Below, one piece after another: positions 19,721 to 30,050 of a DNA stretch of 64,000 bases. The notes below the pieces were generated by a model. The model was given only the letters and a program-made list of their open reading frames with translations. It was not told the DNA's origin and ran no database searches. The DNA comes from Micrasema longulum. Its lineage: Eukaryota > Arthropoda > Insecta > Trichoptera > Brachycentridae. The position numbers and the translations under genes were made by a program. Location of the stretch: contig JAGVSM010003475.1 of NCBI GenBank assembly GCA_022494885.1, forward strand, positions 1-64,000, read 5' to 3'. Numbering within the stretch: position 1 is the first letter of the stretch; each line of letters opens with the position of its first letter.

Positions 19721-20600
19721 CAAATAATAGCTGAATGTACAAAAAAGTAATAATTGTTATAAAATAATTTTATTATGCGGTTATAAAATTATAAATCCTA
19801 AAAACGCATGCCAATTATTATTTTATTTCATACTTCTTTAGTAAACGAATATAATTTTCAAGTTATGCCGTGAAAATGAAGACGGTGGATACCAACACAG
19901 TATGTATTAATGCAGCACGTATAAATCAATTGAATTATTAATTAGATAAATAAATATTGACCGTCCAGATCGTTCGACAGACAAGTCCAAATAAACAAGA
20001 TTTTTGTTTGAAAGTATTCAGTTTTATGCTAATTTTCCTCAATCTGGGTCACTCCTCAGGCAAAATGCTACAAAAAATATTTAATACCCAAAATTTTATA
20101 CAGAACTAGATAATACGATTGGGGTCATTTAAAAGATAGTTTCAAATTTCCAATTGAAAGCAGACATCTTACCGGTATACCCAATCACTCAATAGTACCA
20201 GATAAAGTATATTAAATTCAAACTCAAATCAACAATATTTCTTTAAATATTGTGTTTCGTATTATCTTTGAACTAATTATTTCCAGAAATCTCACTAATA
20301 AACTAAACGATTTAAATTTATGCAGGAATGAAACTTGGGCCGATTAAAAAAGTGTTTAATAATAATAGAAGGCAACTGTTGGCTATCGCCGACTGTTTCG
20401 TGTTTAGAAATTCAGCCCCTTGGTTCTAGCTTTATCGGCCCTGCGGGCCTCACTTGATTGGATATTATAGTCAGAGATTCGCCGCGAAGTTGTTAAGGAT
20501 GACAGAGTTAACCTTGAAAAAGAGTCCTTAACAAAAAGAAGTACTACAATTCCTAGGTCAATTCAAATGCATATTTAATGTCGATATGGGGAAGTAACTA
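19721..20600. other. Intergenic DNA upstream of FBXL4
   Basis: Mostly AT-rich. Positions 20360-20520 are more GC-balanced, with short stem-forming stretches, but I recognise no element. Confidence 0.45.
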
Positions 20601-20639
20601 TTCAACCATATCCAACTTCTTGGTGGAATGTTTTTTAAA

Positions 20640-20830
20640 ATAACAACTAAGAACTTGTGATCTTTGTCCATAAATCTGCAGAAAAAAATCACATTTCTCA
20701 CCAATTTCGTAAGGACACTAAAATGGCTAGAACAGACTGGCTAGGAGATATCTGAAGAGGCATCCAATCAAATGTTTTCAAAAACCCACCATCTTCCAAC
20801 AAAAAAAATCTGGAAATGCCCAAGTTGCGC
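20640..20830 (+). pseudogene. pogo/Tigger-like transposase remnant
   Basis: Reads AEKNHISHQFRKDTKMARTD then WLGDI and a frameshift to RYLKRHPIK, which resembles the CENP-B-type helix-turn-helix of pogo-like transposases (usual pattern AExNxIxHxF, then W...FLKRHP). Only this small region is visible and it is interrupted. Confidence 0.5.
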
Positions 20831-21389
20831 AGTTATATTTATGGTGAAAATGGTGGAGAACTGGTTAATTAGGATCTGGAGAGTAAAATTAAACGTTGTT
20901 ATGCAGAAAGCAGCCAGCCATAAAAAGTGAAACTGAGAAAATAGCACTTTTGTGAAAAAAAATAACAATCAAGTCTACACAACAGTTGGAATGTTTTTGA
21001 CTCTAACAATTGATAAATAACGAGAACATTTGTTTTTTTTAAATATCACAAACCAGAATATAATTATGTATTTGACCAGTTTCAATAATTTTTAAAGTAC
21101 CATATTTTTTCTAGTGTTGTAGGTGTTTTCTGCAAATTGAGAAAATCAGTTTTTGTGATCGACACCATTTTCAAAAGGTGATTAATACAGTTTTTAGTAT
21201 GAAAGCGGTCTGACAGTTTTAAGCGGAACATAGAATTTACCTTACTGCACCCGATAACGTGAATATCGCATTGTTTCGAAATTGTGGACTGGCTGTTTTC
21301 TGCGTAACTACGTTCATTTGTGATCTTTGTCGCTGATTATTCAACCATTCAGCGTGTGCGCACTGGTGTATACCCTCCTGCGCACTCTT

Positions 21390-22115
21390 GGGCTGTAAGG
21401 TGTACAAGAGTACGAATGTCGAGTTTTTTTTGTTTGTTTTGTAAAATGTGAGAGTTAGGCGACTTGTATTTTTCTTGTAACATCTAGATAACCAAGAGTT
21501 GAAATAAACTTATTTTTGACACACTACAACAGAGATGAAGAACATTTTAGATAAGGTTATATGGAAGTCTAGGCACCTACAGGGCTTATGACCTGTCATT
21601 GGCTGGTTTAAGTGGCCACTTCACACACTGTGTTACATTCACCATTCTGCCTATAATTGAACATCTTTGTTCCGTCAATTATTTTATCTGTTGATGTTTG
21701 TGAAGTTAAAGGTACAATAATTCAATTAGATGAATCTCACCCGCATAAATAAAGATTTCAGATCTTCAACCTCACAAACATCAACAGATGAAATAATAGA
21801 AGGAATATAGATGTTCAAATATGGGTGGAATAGTGAATGTTGCATTGTGTAAAGTGGTCACTTAAACCAGCCAATGACAGGTCATAGGCCCTGTAGATGC
21901 CTAGATTTCTATATTACCTTCTTTAAAATATTCTTCATCTCTGTTGTAATATGTTAATATAAACAGCTCCCCAGGGAGTTGAATCCAGTCCTTGTCTACA
22001 AAAAAATTGACAAACTCAAAATACTGTTTTAAAACTCATTTTTGTTTTTCTAAATTGTGTAATTTTATTTGCACAAATTTTGAAACCCCAAAGTGCGCGC
22101 TCTTGTACCACCTTA
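21390..22115. repeat. ~385-bp repeat family, head-to-head palindrome
   Basis: A plus-strand copy (core 21527-21740: AACAGAGATGAAGAACATTT ... GACCTGTCATTGGCTGGTTT ... CAACAGATG-type end) is followed at once by a minus-strand copy to about 21955. Outer flanks also pair (TAAGGTGTACAAGAG near 21397 with TAAGGTGGTACAAGAG read from 22113). The whole could fold back on itself. Same family as 34440, 55770, 57815 and 61175. Confidence 0.75.
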
Positions 22116-22129
22116 TCCTAATGTTTCCT

Positions 22130-22430
22130 TGCAATGGCTCTCCTCTCCTCCCAGCGGTGCTATTTTGAACCGCTCTCGCGGCCGTAGGAAACACTTTTAT
22201 CTCGTGTATTTACGTACGGAATACGCGAGGTAAAGGTGTTTTTACGGCCGCGAGAGCGTTTGGAATGTCACTGCAGGTCGCGCAGTGCTGATACAGCGAT
22301 CCAACTCGCACCGTGATCCGTCTGGCCGGGAAAATGGCCGCAGCTATTTCGGCCCCGCGAGGTCGCGGGGTCGCCCGCCCGCGCCCTCCAGAAATAGCTA
22401 AGCCAAATGTCACACGCCGAGCCAATACTC
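22130..22430. other. GC-rich hairpin cluster
   Basis: An island of high G+C in AT-rich DNA. The first hairpin (22171-22258) starts with 16 perfect pairs (CGCTCTCGCGGCCGTA) and continues imperfectly for about 40 bases per arm. The second nests CCCCGCGA/TCGCGGGG (22353-22370) inside AGCTATTTC/GAAATAGCT (22342-22399). Open frames across it are composition-driven. It could be a promoter island or the remains of a foldback element. Confidence 0.5.
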
Positions 22431-22690
22431 CACAAAAATTAACACAAAACGTTATTTATGTTCTTTTCCATGTGACGAAGCTTTGGCAGGCGCTGACGTC
22501 ACTTGAGGTGTTTAAAAATACTTCAAAAGAACTCATTATACAAGTAATTAAGCGATACTAATTATGAATAAAAAACTGAATTTTCGAAAATTGTGAGACA
22601 TAGTTTCCGACCAGTTTTTTTAAAAAGCAATTGTCATTTATTATTTTTTTTAAATAATTTTTCATTTTATTTTATTGTAAGTCCAACTAC

Positions 22691-23114
22691 AATTCGGGGG
22701 TTAAGGGTCATAAGGGCGAAACTACAAAAACACAGTTTTGAGATAAATGATAAAACAGTTTTCAAAAAAAAATACTGTCTTTTAAGGGTAACAAATAAAG
22801 AAAATAAAAAATACAGTTAATAGAGCATAAAATGTTTTAGAGACAAAAATATGAAACTACGCTTTCGTCTATATGACCCTAACTCGTGCTTACATTAGTA
22901 AATTAACAAAATGATGTAAAAGGTGTTTTATTCTTCTGACTTTAAACAAAACGCTTCATTTGTAGTTTAACACAAATTTATCTAGGTAACTACTTATCGG
23001 ATGAGTTTCATCTTTTTGTCACTAACAGGATATTTTGTTTGGATATCAGATTAGTACTTAACACAAAACAGCATTTTTTGTAGTTTCGCCCTTATGACCC
23101 TAAGCCCCCGAATT
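22691..23114. mobile_element. MITE with 40-bp terminal inverted repeats
   Basis: A 424-bp non-coding element. The left end begins AATTCGGGGGTTAAGGGTCA and the right end, read inward, begins AATTCGGGGGCTTAGGGTCA; both continue TAAGGGCGAAACTACAAAAA. That is 38 of 40 matches. The motif TATGACCCTAA is repeated inside near 22875. The target duplication could not be fixed, so the superfamily is open. Confidence 0.8.
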
Positions 23115-23192
23115 ATAAAATGACTAAATATATTTCATAAGGTCCAATATAAAAGGAAATATTACTTACTACGAATACTGATAAAAAATATT

Positions 23193-23800
23193 TTATTTAT
23201 TTATTTAACCCTTTATATACATATACAATATAATATATACGTATTAGGGCGGGCATATTGCCTTAAGGCAATTTCTTCCTACCTACCCAAACCGTTCAGT
23301 TTGAGAAAATTATAAATACATGGATATTGAATCTTACAATTGAATACAAAAATTAAAAACAAAGATCAGTTAAAGAATTAAAAATTAACAGTATACAATG
23401 AAGAGAGGAGATGGGATGGGAAGAAAAGAAGAAGAATAAAGGAACAATTCAAATATTTAGATAGTGACATTTTGATCTTGACTCAAATGTAAATAAAGAA
23501 GGGGCGTCTCTAACATTAGTGGGTAGATTGTTCCATAATCGAGCGGCTACTACTGTAAAGGGGAGGCAAGAAAATTAGAGCGATGACATGGTATTAAAAG
23601 GGTTCTCTCGTCACTAGAACGAAGAGATAGTCCGTGTTGTGAAAGAGGTTGGAAGAGCTCGTAAATATACGAAACCGATTTAGAAAAATTAATTGTGTTT
23701 TTGAAATCAATATGGAAATTGTAGAGAAATGTTTTCATAAATAAATGTAAAAAAGAAATTTAATTGAAAGATAATGTTCTAAACAAATTTGAATGGTCAG
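23193..23800 (-). pseudogene. LINE 3' end with RT C-terminus
   Basis: Read on the minus strand: LFQPLSQHGLSLRSSDERTL, LIPCHRSNFLASPLQ and, after a frameshift, ARLWNNLPTNVRDAP, the C-terminal pattern of Jockey-like reverse transcriptases. A 3' UTR follows with a pyrimidine tract, the perfect palindrome ATTGCCTTAAGGCAAT (23257-23272) and a (TAAA)n tail at about 23195-23210. Confidence 0.75.
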
Positions 23801-23960
23801 GAACAAATAAACATGAATCTTGACACATTAGGGGGGTGGCCAACGGAATGACCGTTTTTGCGGGAATTCAAAATTACAAATTTTAAAATATTTTTAGTGG
23901 AGAGTATTTCATAGACCTTTATTACTTTAAAAATGCAAAAAAAACATAATATTTCCCTAT
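23801..23960. repeat. Dispersed repeat with CATGAATC-TGAC motif
   Basis: Contains ATGAATCTTGACACATTAGG and CTTTATTACTTTAAAAATG, which recur at 47165-47430 in the same orientation and at 40565-40780 inverted. Function and class unknown. Confidence 0.5.
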
Positions 23961-24117
23961 AAGAGGCTTCTTGGTTATCTATTTATCACTTTGTATACAT
24001 GTACAATATAATAATTAATACTCTAATTGGACTTTATGATATGTATTTATGGTATAATTGTAACTTATAAATTTATAAATGTCTGTTGGCTTTTCAATGA
24101 AATAAACTAAAATAATA

Positions 24118-24445
24118 TATACATATACATATAAGGGCGGGCATATTGCCTTAAGGCAATTTCTTCCTACCTACCCAAACCGTTCAGTTTGAGAAAGTTA
24201 CAAGTACATAGACCTATTGAATCTTATGATTTTATATAAAATTAAAAACACAGAGAGAGAAGGAGAGGGGATGGGAAGTAAAGAAAAAGGATGAAGGAAC
24301 AACTTAAATATTTAGATAGTGACATTTCAATCTTGACTTAAATGTAAATAAAGAAGGGGCGTCTCTAACATTAGTGGGTAGATTATTCCACAACCGAGCA
24401 GCTACTATTGTGAAAGAGGGGGCAATACAATTAGAGAAAAATTAG
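24118..24445 (-). repeat. Second copy of the LINE 3' end
   Basis: Repeats the 3' UTR of the element at 23193, including the palindrome ATTGCCTTAAGGCAAT (24145-24160) and the stretch encoding NNLPTNVRDAP, then stops in the middle of the coding end. It is a more truncated insertion of the same family, 900 bases away in the same orientation. Confidence 0.7.
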
Positions 24446-24711
24446 ATTATATTGTTAACATAAATATAATACATAATATGAAATAAGTAATGGAACACAA
24501 CTTATATAATTATTATTATGTAAATTAACTTTATTATACTGAAATTGTTTTTTTTATCTTCACTTGAAAAAGCGTTTATTTGGCTTTGTCCGTTAGATAA
24601 AGAATACAGTTCTCTGTGTGCAATAGAATCAGAATCTTGGACGAGTGTTTTCAACTGGATATCTACTCTCAGGTAACAATCTTGAAAAATCAAATCGAGT
24701 GAAGAAAACTA

Positions 24712-25075
24712 CGCCTCGTAGTGTAGTGATTGGCGCATTCCCCTACCATACTTGTGGTCCCGGGTTTGATTCCCGAGAAAGTCGGCATGAAATAAATAAA
24801 TAAAAATATATGCCAACAATGTTTTTAATATGTTCAAAATTTTTGTAGACAGGTTGGATTTCACTCCCTAGCGAGTTATTAAGATCTAAATTTATTGCAA
24901 CCGAGAGGATAGTCTTTCATAATACTCCCATCTCAATAATGTTTTCCCTCTGTGAAGCGTAAGACTGATCACCTTACTTTCATGTAACATATGATTGAGA
25001 TACGCTGCATTTTATTTAACAATGTAACGCCCCATGCACCATTCTGTTGGGTTAAGGATTTGATAATGATGTAAG
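24712..25075 (+). mobile_element. tRNA-derived SINE with inserted ~385-bp repeat piece
   Basis: Head CCTCGTAGTGTAGTGATTGG and B box GGTCCCGGGTTTGATTCCCG, tail AAGACTGATCACCTTACTTT and GCACCATTCTGTTGGGTTAA. Between head and tail lies a fragment of the ~385-bp repeat (about 24838-24930, AATTTTTGTAGACAGGTTGG). Confidence 0.65.
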
Positions 25076-25182
25076 CGTTACTATTGTAAAATTATGTTTT
25101 TTTTTGGCAATTAAAAAGTATTAATATTCAACAATAAAATAAAAATAATAATATGTTGGGAATAGCAAATATTTGTGTACTT

Positions 25183-25245
25183 GAATCCGGGTTCGAACCA
25201 CGAATCTCTAATCCGTGAGTTGTGACGCTACCAAAGGACCACAGT
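25183..25245 (-). mobile_element. tRNA-like SINE head
   Basis: On the minus strand this reads like a worn tRNA: GTGGTCCTTTGGTAGCGTCA then GATTCGTGGTTCGAACCCGG, with A-box-like and B-box-like segments. It does not fold as an intact tRNA gene. Confidence 0.45.
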
Positions 25246-25799
25246 CTGTTAAATTGCTATAATTAAATGAATCTTGAAGTATAAGTCATTATTTAACAAA
25301 CCCACTTACAATCATTGTCATTTTTCAATAATCTTCGGTGATTGAAGCTTGAATTTTCATCATTCGACGTAGTAATGTTAGAATCAGGTTTTGTTTTGTT
25401 AACGTTAAACTTCTACTTTTAAAAATGTCGATAACATTAAATGATTTCTGTAAAATAAACATAGTTAAAGAAAGAATTTTATTATGTTATAATTTTTTGT
25501 CATAGGTCACAATAAGTCATAAGTCATAATGCGATAATGGCAGCAAAGTGTTTTTACAGAAAGCGTCGTTTAAATGAATGTCATACTATTTTTATGTAAG
25601 ATATAATATTGTGTATTCCATTCGCTTTACAATTTATTATTTTATTTTTAAAGGAATAACCCGCTAAGCCTCGGCTTAGAGGCTTAAGACGCTGGTCAGA
25701 AGGTGTGAAATAGAGGATATGGAAGGAAGCCATGAAAAAATTTTCACAACACCCTTATCAATTGAGAAAAAAACATTCTTCAATTTTTTTCTTGTATCT

Positions 25800-25885
25800 G
25801 GGGGGAATTAAACGCACGATGCCAGCTTCACAGTGGGCCGTCTAACCAACTGTAGCACGGCGCCGGCGCGGCGCCTGACGGCAAT
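25800..25885 (-). mobile_element. tRNA-like SINE head, GC-rich
   Basis: The minus strand reads GGCGCCGTGCTACAGTTGGT then TAGACGGCCC and a B-box-like GTTTAATTCCC. A short palindrome (GGCGCCGGCGC) precedes it. Another tRNA-derived family, degenerate. Confidence 0.4.
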
Positions 25886-26074
25886 GTAAGTAATATTATT
25901 TAAAAATAATCAATGTATTTGAATAATGTGAACATATTATTCTTGTAAAAAAATATATTGTTTTGAAACCGTTTGAATTCATTTTTTAGCAGTACTATGG
26001 TATATTATAGTTTCGGAAAGCACATATCTTTTCGTCTAAACAGGCCCCCGATTACAATGCGTCTATAAAGTAAA

Positions 26075-26170
26075 ATTGTGTTTTCAACTTTTAACTTTTA
26101 ACTTTTAATTTGACTTTTAATTTTATCTTTCAATTTTAACTTTTTAATTTTAATTCTTAATTTTAACTTT
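26075..26170 (+). repeat. Degenerate (ACTTTTA)n microsatellite
   Basis: Repeats of AACTTTT and AATTTTA over about 95 bases, at the edge of a LINE 3' UTR. Confidence 0.7.
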
Positions 26171-26179
26171 TGATTTCCC

Positions 26180-26520
26180 TTCTTAATTTATACTTATTAC
26201 ATCTACTACCTGCATCTAATTAATTATTGTTGGTTGTAAATTTTTACAAATAAATATAAATGTTCGTGGAAGCAGAGAGAGGGGGGAGGAAAGTAAAGTT
26301 GAAGCTATACAATGTCTTCTCCCTTTTATGTACTTTTTATTTAATATTCATATTTTAACTTTTTTAGAATTCAATTCTTTTTCCCCTCTCCTCCTGCATT
26401 CATAATAAATAAGTGTGAAATCTGTAATTGGTCTTACTTTTTTTAATTGTTCTTTTGTACCTTGTATTTATATAAAGACGATGTATGATTTCCTTAATAA
26501 TTAAATAAATAAATAAAATG
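26180..26520 (+). repeat. LINE 3' UTR with AAATAAATAAATAAAA tail
   Basis: Pyrimidine-rich 3' UTR (CTTTTTCCCCTCTCCTCCTG) and a TAAA tail at 26501-26519. The phrase CTGTAATTGGTCTTAC is shared with the element at 59690-59912. No coding part remains. Confidence 0.5.
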
Positions 26521-26689
26521 ATTTGTATGAAAATTCGAAGCAATTTTTTTGGTAACCTGTAATTAAAGATATTCAAAAACAGATTCACATGAATATTGAC
26601 ATTTTCATACAGAAAATTAAATTTTACTTGGTAGACTTTATTAAAAATAACTATTAATTTCCCATTGAAATACGAGCTCAGGGCCAGAA

Positions 26690-27175
26690 AATGGAGTTCT
26701 GGTGCTGATCCTTATGTATGGGAGCATTGAATGGAGTTAAAAAACAATTTTGAAAGTAGGTTGAATGCTGTCGAAATGCGATCTCTCAGGCGGATGTGTA
26801 GTAAAACGTTGTTTGATTGGAGCACAAATGTCGAGATCCGTGCATTACGTAAGGCTGAGACCAGCATTATCGACAAAATCAAGAAAGGAGTGATGCGTTG
26901 TCTAAGACATGTAAATATAATAGACAGCAAAGAAACGGCTTAAAGCCAAAAGGATTTACGATGCAAATGTTAATGGATGCAGAGAACGAGGAAGGTCGAG
27001 AAAGAAATGGCACGAAAAAATCCAAGAAATATTTGAAGATGGACATGTCAAAAGTCGCAGTAATCGGCGTGCTTGCATGAGAAGATGCATGAATGTAGAG
27101 GAAGCGGGGTCTGTATGCAAAGACAAAGTGATATGGCGTTTAACCTTTCTGCCTCTGTTTCTGGCACAAGTTGGT
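26690..27175 (+). pseudogene. LINE endonuclease-RT C-terminal remnant
   Basis: Reads RLNAVEMRSLRRMCSKTLFD and IDKIKKGVMRCLRHV, then in another frame GRERNGTKKSKKYLKMDMSK. The pattern (NAVEM.SLRR.C.K, KIKKG, NRRACM) is the C-terminus of a common insect LINE; frameshifts separate the parts. Related copies lie at 39060 and 54300. Confidence 0.75.
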
Positions 27176-27399
27176 AACTACATTAATTTTACTAGCCATG
27201 AGATATTGCACTTTTAAAGTTAAAAACTCATCCCAAATCAAAAATTAAAATCTAACAGCAACTGAAATTTATATAATTCTTTTTGTATTAAAAAATAAAA
27301 AATATTTTTATTTGCCTTTTAAATAAAGACTATTTGATATCATTTATGAAGACATCTTTCGAAAAATTGTAGTTGCTAACTTGTGCCAAAAACCCAACG

Positions 27400-27493
27400 A
27401 AAAGACTGCTGATATTCTGCGTTTGGGTTTCAAATACAGTGCCCTTTACACCACTGGGTGTGAATTAGGGAACGACGATGATGATGATGTATT
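27400..27493 (+). mobile_element. SINE 3' part
   Basis: CAGTGCCCTTTACACCACTG followed by (GATGAT)n matches the tail of the ATG-tailed SINE family. Confidence 0.55.
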
Positions 27494-28194
27494 GCGAACG
27501 GTAACAGCAACATTGCTCCAGAGTAAGTTGCCTAGCGATCGTCACCTCCCGCAGAATGATATTTTGAACTTTCAACTCTAAAAATAAATGTCGCTCTCTA
27601 TTTGAATCTGACCTCTTGCAGTTGGCCCGCCGAATCGGTGGCGACTGCGTGTCTGGCCAATACATTTAAAGCCGAATTGCATTTCTAAATTAAAACAGCT
27701 TTTTAAAACATTCTTTGAATAACAAATAACAATAGAACGTCAAATGAATACGTGTTATAAAACGGGCGGAATTTCGGTCGGTGCATTTTCGAACGCGCGG
27801 GCGCTTCAGATTTTAAAAACACGAATGACGTTCCTTTGCGCCGTTATTCAAATAATATAATCGAATTTGAAAATTAAGCTATTTCGGTGTATAAAAATAC
27901 TTTTTACAACAAAAAAGCTACAAATAAGTTAAGATTGAAGTTTTTCTTTCATATCCCAGTAAAAGTGAAGGTATTTGAAAAAATTAAAATATTAAGTGTT
28001 ACAATTAACTGTCCGATTTTTTACAAATTAACAGAACTAGACGACACAACCAAAAAAATGACGACAAATTAGTGAATTTTCTATCATTATTTTACAACAA
28101 TCAATAATTCATAAAATGAATTCAGTTCTTTGATTGCAAGTGAACAGAAGGAATGTCAAAAATACTTGCTTTCGTCTACTTGACATAACAAGTA
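27494..28194. other. Intergenic stretch with moderate GC near 27500-27840
   Basis: Contains a patch of CpG-containing DNA (27760-27840) and no recognised gene or repeat. Confidence 0.4.
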
Positions 28195-28332
28195 ATTTAT
28201 ATTTTTTTTGTCCTAGCTTTGATTTTATTTAATTGTATTTTATTTTATTAGTGCCTGTATTTTTTATAAGAAATTGTATTTACCATTGTTAGAATGGACT
28301 GCATAAGTCGGTCAAATAAATAAATAAATAAC
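28195..28332 (+). repeat. LINE 3' end
   Basis: TTTGTCCTAGCTTTGATTTT ... ACTGCATAAGTCGGTCAAAT then (AAAT)n. The same order is seen at the 3' end of the LINE at 49900-50600 (TTGTCCTATC ... AATAAGTCCGTAAATAAATA), so this is a severely truncated copy of that family. Confidence 0.6.
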
Positions 28333-28614
28333 ATTTTGAAGACTTGCATACAAAAAAAATATATTGCGACGTAAAACCAACGATACCTTGTAGAACAGAA
28401 AATTTCCTTTTCAATGACGTATTACTTTTCCTATTTTATTTTACTTTTTGTCCCCATTTTTAAATTTCGAAAAAATCGAACACAACAATGTTAATACCGA
28501 ATATAATAAATAAACCAAAAACATTTTGAACATGTCCAAATCTAAGCAGATAACTGGATTCGATTCCTTAGGTAGAATGAAGATACAAGTTTCAACAAAG
28601 ATGAATACCCTTTG

Positions 28615-28890
28615 GAGATGGGAATGTGGAAGTCTAGGCATACACGGAGCACTGGCACTAGAGCGTCACTGCACTTCAGTGGCGGTGCGCGACAAAATTT
28701 TGTTCGGATTGCCGCGTAGCGTAGCACAGCCATAGTGCTATTTATTTTATCAAAAACAATAAAAATAATATTTAGTGTTGCTTCGACGCGCCGCGCAGTG
28801 AAATAAAAGAAATATGTTCAAACGTGGATAGAATGGTGAATGTCACAGTGCGTAAAGTGATCACTTAAATCAGCCTTTATAATCACATCT
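28615..28890. repeat. ~385-bp repeat, head-to-head fragments around an insert
   Basis: The left piece (GGAAGTCTAGGCAT) is plus and the right piece (AATGGTGAATGTCACAGTGC ... GATCACTTAAATCAGCC) is minus, with about 150 bases of more GC-rich, CpG-containing DNA between. The geometry matches the palindrome at 21390-22115. Confidence 0.55.
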
Positions 28891-28924
28891 CTATTTCTGT
28901 TGAAATATGAATGATTTTTATCAT

Positions 28925-29145
28925 TCCATTTCCACAACAAACGGTGCATAGAGCACTGCATTGGTACACCAACCGCAGCGTATCTAGATCATATTTGTTA
29001 CATGACAATAAGATTATCTGTTTTAAGCTTCATGGGACTATTAGATAACACCGTTTTAAATAAATATTTTAAGTCAACCATGTAGGGAATCGAATTTTAG
29101 ACCTCTTGCATGGAAAGCAAACAAAATGACCATTAGACCACGAAG
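28925..29145 (-). mobile_element. tRNA-derived SINE
   Basis: Minus-strand copy: GTGCATAGAGCACTGCATTG (tail side) through TAGACCTCTTGCATGGAAAG and GACCATTAGACCACGAAG (head side). Confidence 0.75.
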
Positions 29146-29394
29146 AAGTGTTGAAATATCTATATATATTATATTTTATATAAATAATTTCAAATTTTTT
29201 TTTTAGTCTTAGTAGTGTGATGGTTAGTATATATATACATTTATTCATTCAGTCCTCTAAACAAAGCATTTTAAAACTTAAAACTGTTATGTTCTAATAG
29301 GCATAATGCAATTAATCATTAAAACATAAAATATATCTTTTTATACCTTCATTGTTGACGATGCAAAGAAATAAATTTCGACCGCATCAATGAG

Positions 29395-29705
29395 GGTTTG
29401 TGTGGATGTTCAAAAATAGGCAAAATGGTGAATTTTACAGTGCGTAAAATGTTAACTTAAACCAGACAACAAGATGGGTTGTGGTGCCGTGAGTAGTGTC
29501 GCGAACTCCGGATCATGAGGTCCGAGGTTCGAATCCCACTCTAGCACAATTTATTTGCCATTTCAAAAAATAGTACAAAAAATAGTTTCAAAATTGAAAT
29601 AAATGTGTAAATTAAAAGAACGCAATTTAAAAAAAATATATATATATTAACATCTCATAAGCCCTGATTTAAGCCCTGTAAATGCCTATACATCCATGTT
29701 CCGTT
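29395..29705 (-). repeat. ~385-bp repeat interrupted by a SINE
   Basis: Minus-strand copy: AAAATGGTGAATTTTACAGT ... TTAACTTAAACCAG at 29420-29467 and ATAAGCCCTGATTTAAGCCC ... TGCCTATACATCCA at 29657-29695. A tRNA-like SINE lies between. Confidence 0.6.
29473..29565 (+). mobile_element. tRNA-like SINE, second family
   Basis: GGTTGTGGTGCCGTGAGTAG then GGTCCGAGGTTCGAATCCCA, an A box and a good B box. It splits a ~385-bp repeat, so it is younger than that copy. Confidence 0.55.
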
Positions 29706-29847
29706 TTCAAAAAAGTTTTGTCTCTTTATTGCAATAAATTGAAAATATCTCTATATCTTAAACGCCACCCGTAATCAACAGTTTTTTGGAAACGCTCAAA
29801 TGTTTGTTTAAAAATAGTATATTTTAGCAAAAGTAATTATAACCATT

Positions 29848-30050
29848 ACAACGATCGCAGCGTATCTTGATCATTTATTAGTTACACGAGGGCAAGATGA
29901 TCAGTCTCACCCTTCAGGTGCCGGTACAGCGACTCTGAAATATTCCAGTGTAAAAACACCTTGTTAAATAAATAATTCATATCAACCATGTCGAAAATTA
30001 AACCCGTATCGTAGTAGGCAAACGCACAGACCATTACGAGACGAACGCCC
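29848..30050 (-). mobile_element. tRNA-derived SINE
   Basis: Minus-strand copy with GCAGCGTATCTTGATCATTT, AAGATGATCAGTCTCACCCT and the worn head CGCACAGACCATTACGAGAC. Confidence 0.7.

Noticed and set aside
22210..22561. Arg/Ala-rich frames on both strands
   Set aside because: They lie in the GC-rich hairpin cluster, where stops are rare by composition; no family resemblance.
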